NCBI RefSeq assembly: GCF_023701745.1
Contig: NZ_JAJOZB010000001.1
Location: 6,423,501-6,487,500, forward strand
DNA: 64,000 nucleotides
Direction of reading: 5' to 3'
Source of the DNA: Streptomyces sp. RKAG293
GTDB taxonomy: Bacteria; Actinomycetota; Actinomycetes; Streptomycetales; Streptomycetaceae
Position numbers and translations under genes: made by a program
Shown here: positions 62,258 to 64,000 of the stretch, one piece after another
Layout: every line of letters starts with the position of its first letter
Position numbering within the stretch: position 1 is the first letter of the stretch
Notes under the pieces: model-generated
The model's database searches: none
Seen by the model: only the letters and a program-made list of their open reading frames with translations
Told to the model about the DNA's origin: nothing

Positions 62258-62713
62258 GTGCGCGCCAAAGTGACCTACTTCGTACTGGCCGGAGCGCTGG
62301 TCTGCTACTTCGTCCTGGTCGGCAGCCGGGGCGTGCTGCTCCTGGAGGAGGGCACGTGGATCACCGTGCCCTTCGGCATCGCCGTCCTGGTGCTGCCGTT
62401 CATCGGGGCCTGGTTCCTGTGGCAGACCACCCAGTTCGCCCGGCACGCGAACCGGCTCTCCCGGGAGCTGGACGCCGAGGGCGGCCTCCCCGTGGACGAA
62501 CTCGTCCGCACCCCCAGCGGCCGGATCGACCGCGACTCGGCGGACGCGGTCTTCGCGAAGCGGCAGGCCGAGACGGAGGCCTGCCCTGACGACTGGCGCA
62601 GCTGGTTCCGGCTCGCCATCGCCTACTTCGACGCCCGCGACACCCCGCGGGCCCGCAAGGCCATGCAGCGCGCCATCGCGCTGCGCGACGGCAAGCCGGT
62701 CCGCACCAGCTGA
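62258..62713 (+). CDS. Small membrane protein with TPR-like C-terminus
   Basis: A 151-residue protein with two membrane helices (residues about 5-25 and 35-56) and a cytoplasmic helical region with one TPR-like unit (WFRLAIAYFDARDTPRARKAMQRAIAL). It starts at GTG, five bases after dapB, and is probably co-transcribed. A membrane protein in this position is also known beside mycobacterial dapB. No function is known. Confidence 0.85.
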   Translation: MRAKVTYFVLAGALVCYFVLVGSRGVLLLEEGTWITVPFGIAVLVLPFIGAWFLWQTTQFARHANRLSRELDAEGGLPVDELVRTPSGRIDRDSADAVFAKRQAETEACPDDWRSWFRLAIAYFDARDTPRARKAMQRAIALRDGKPVRTS

Positions 62714-62743
62714 ATCGGTTCGCCGCCACGCCCGGAGGGGGCG

Positions 62744-63289
62744 TCAGCGGAGTTCTGTGGCCCAGCCCTCTATGGCGTCGGCCGCCATGTCGAAGGCCTC
62801 GGTACGCCCGAGGAAGTCGGCGTTGTGATCGGTCATCAGCGGCCGCAGCGCCTGGCCGTCCCGGCGGGTGACGACGAGCGCCTGCCCCTGGACGGTGCGC
62901 GGCAGCCCCAGCACCTTCACCGGCTGCTGCACGGTGCGCACACTGCCGACGCCGTCCCACGGCACGGTGATCGTGTGGAAGAGCCCGGACTGCCGCAGCC
63001 CGCGTCCGCTGACCCAGAACCCGACCCGCAGCAGCCGCAGCGCGCTGACGATCACCAGCACGCCCCCGCCCAGGCAGAGCCCGGCGCCGGGCAGCGCGCC
63101 CGTGGCGGCGATGATCATCGCGGCGAAGAGCACGTACGAGGAGAGCACCAGCAGCAGCGCGGCCGTGGCGACCCGCCACGGACCGGGGCGGTAGGGGCGC
63201 ATCCACCGGTCCTGCGGGGTGTGCGGCAGCGCCGCGGGCACCTCGCGCTGGTCGTGGACGCTGTCGGAGGCGAGGAAAGGCAGGGGCAC
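62744..63289 (-). CDS. PH-domain membrane protein
   Basis: A 181-residue protein with two membrane helices (about residues 40-80) and a bacterial PH-like domain (FWVSGRGLRQSG ... ITVPWDGVGSVRTVQQP). Such proteins are common in actinobacteria with unknown function. GTG 63289. It is convergent with the dapB-linked membrane protein gene, with 30 bp between the stops. Confidence 0.83.
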   Translation of the reverse strand: MPLPFLASDSVHDQREVPAALPHTPQDRWMRPYRPGPWRVATAALLLVLSSYVLFAAMIIAATGALPGAGLCLGGGVLVIVSALRLLRVGFWVSGRGLRQSGLFHTITVPWDGVGSVRTVQQPVKVLGLPRTVQGQALVVTRRDGQALRPLMTDHNADFLGRTEAFDMAADAIEGWATELR

Positions 63290-63362
63290 GTGCGTGGTCC
63301 TTTTCCGGCAGAGGTGGGGCTCTGACCGGTGAGGTTAGCCGCCGTCCGACGCGGTGACCAGC

Positions 63363-63605
63363 TCAGGGCGTCCGGGCCGCCTCTTCGTGTTGCGAGCCGA
63401 CCGAGCCCTGCTGGTGCGGATCGAGCGCGGGACCGCCGAGCAGCGCGGCGGCGAGCAGTCCGCCGAGCACCAGCACCGTTCCCAGCGCGCGTCCCGCGAT
63501 CCGGAGCCTGCTCGGTCGCGTTCTGGGCGGAGGAGCGACGTTGCTCTGGAAGCTCTCCGCCTCGGCTATGAAGGCGAACGGAACAGGCTCTCCCCGGCGG
63601 AACAT
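63363..63605 (-). CDS. Small hypothetical single-helix membrane protein
   Basis: An 80-residue protein starting at ATG 63605 with GGAG eight bases upstream. The N-terminus contains FAFIAEAESFQSN, then a basic segment, one membrane helix (AGRALGTVLVLGGLLAAALLG, about residues 40-60) and a short polar tail. It is divergent from thyX. No recognisable domain; moderate support as a real gene. Confidence 0.6.
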   Translation of the reverse strand: MFRRGEPVPFAFIAEAESFQSNVAPPPRTRPSRLRIAGRALGTVLVLGGLLAAALLGGPALDPHQQGSVGSQHEEAARTP

Positions 63606-63763
63606 GCAGCACACTCCAGTGTCCGAATTGCTGGAAGTCTCCCAATCTAACAACCCTCGTCCGCCATTCGGCGGGCGGGGTGCGGTTTGTGGCGATGAGC
63701 AGGGCTGTCAGCGCCAGCGTCTAGGCTGGGCGCGCCCCTTGAGACAAGCAGGAAGGACCCACG

Positions 63764-64000
63764 GTGAGCGACACTTCCACCGAGACCGCCGTCCAGTTCC
63801 GCGGTGAGGTGACCGTCGACCTGGTGAAGCACAGCGCCGCGGACTCGGACGTGCTGTGGGCGGCGCGCGTGTCCACCGCGGGAGAGCAGTCCCTGGAAGA
63901 GCTGACCAAGGACCCCGAGCGGTCCAAGGGCCTGATCAACTATCTGATGCGCGACCGGCACGGCAGCCCGTTCGAGCACAATTCGATGACGTTCTTCATC
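63764..64000 (+). CDS. thyX: Flavin-dependent thymidylate synthase, N-terminal part
   Basis: The first 79 codons of ThyX, cut by the right edge. GTG 63764 has GGAAGG upstream. The ThyX signature region is reached: RHGSPFEHNS near residues 66-75 begins the RHRxxS-type motif that binds FAD and dUMP. The enzyme makes dTMP with a flavin cofactor. The expected downstream gene, dapA, is outside the window. Confidence 0.92.
   Translation, partial: MSDTSTETAVQFRGEVTVDLVKHSAADSDVLWAARVSTAGEQSLEELTKDPERSKGLINYLMRDRHGSPFEHNSMTFFI

Overview
The window is very GC-rich, with strongly G/C-biased third codon positions, many GTG and TTG starts, and gene content and order typical of a Streptomyces (or close relative) chromosomal core. 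From memory the order closely follows the region of Streptomyces coelicolor from about the aminofutalosine deaminase gene to thyX. Parts of it (fasciclin-dxr-S2P-ispG-GNAT; proS-ferritin-like-rimP-nusA-infB-rbfA-truB-ribF-rpsO-pnp-dapB-thyX) also follow the mycobacterial order. I see no IS element, prophage, CRISPR array, tRNA or rRNA.

Layout. 1-1.5 kb: start of an aminofutalosine deaminase gene (menaquinone pathway) and a DUF4190/DUF4352 surface protein. 1.5-21.2 kb: a polyamine/GABA-type catabolic island with two PucR regulators, a putrescine-type PotABCD importer, an FAD amine oxidase, three aldehyde dehydrogenases and a GABA-type aminotransferase. It also holds a PAP2 phosphatase, a small unknown protein and a membrane-anchored VirD4/TraG-like ATPase. 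21.2-25.0 kb: a leftward cluster of membrane molybdoenzyme, fasciclin lipoprotein, ECF sigma factor SigK and its anti-sigma RskA. 25.2-27.2 kb: an acyl-CoA dehydrogenase. 27.2-32.6 kb: dxr, a site-2 protease, ispG and two GNAT acetyltransferases. 32.6-43.9 kb: the translation block proS, rimP, nusA, ylxR, infB, DUF503, rbfA, truB, interrupted on the minus strand by an APH(6)-like kinase, a DUF4439 protein and a Tat lipoprotein. 44.2-48.2 kb: a 1335-residue trypsin-like protease/STAND NTPase fusion. 48.3-53.0 kb: ribF and a four-gene ABC transporter/two-component operon on the minus strand. 53.2-56.8 kb: a 1175-residue MinD/ParA-like ATPase with a long repetitive proline-rich N-terminus. 57.2-64 kb: rpsO, pnp, an M16 peptidase, dapB, small membrane proteins and the start of thyX.

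How the genes may work together. The first island reads as uptake of putrescine-like amines (PotABCD), oxidation (FAD oxidase, gamma-aminobutyraldehyde-type dehydrogenase), transamination (GabT) and semialdehyde oxidation (MmsA, third dehydrogenase), under two PucR regulators. SigK/RskA probably controls the fasciclin and molybdoenzyme genes. The site-2 protease 5 kb away is the type that cleaves RskA-like anti-sigma factors in mycobacteria.

Most notable for a second look: (i) the trypsin/STAND-NTPase fusion inside the housekeeping translation block, with a lost acidic triad residue and an Arg in the P-loop; (ii) the orphan MinD-like ATPase at the place where other streptomycetes carry an ESX/type VII secretion cluster, with no ESX genes here; (iii) the T4SS-coupling-protein-like ATPase in the amine island; (iv) the molybdoenzyme with an internal Tat signal; and (v) several unassigned dyads and direct repeats next to the regulators. 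Start codons were chosen by Shine-Dalgarno position and family length; family assignments come from motif reading only, without database searches.
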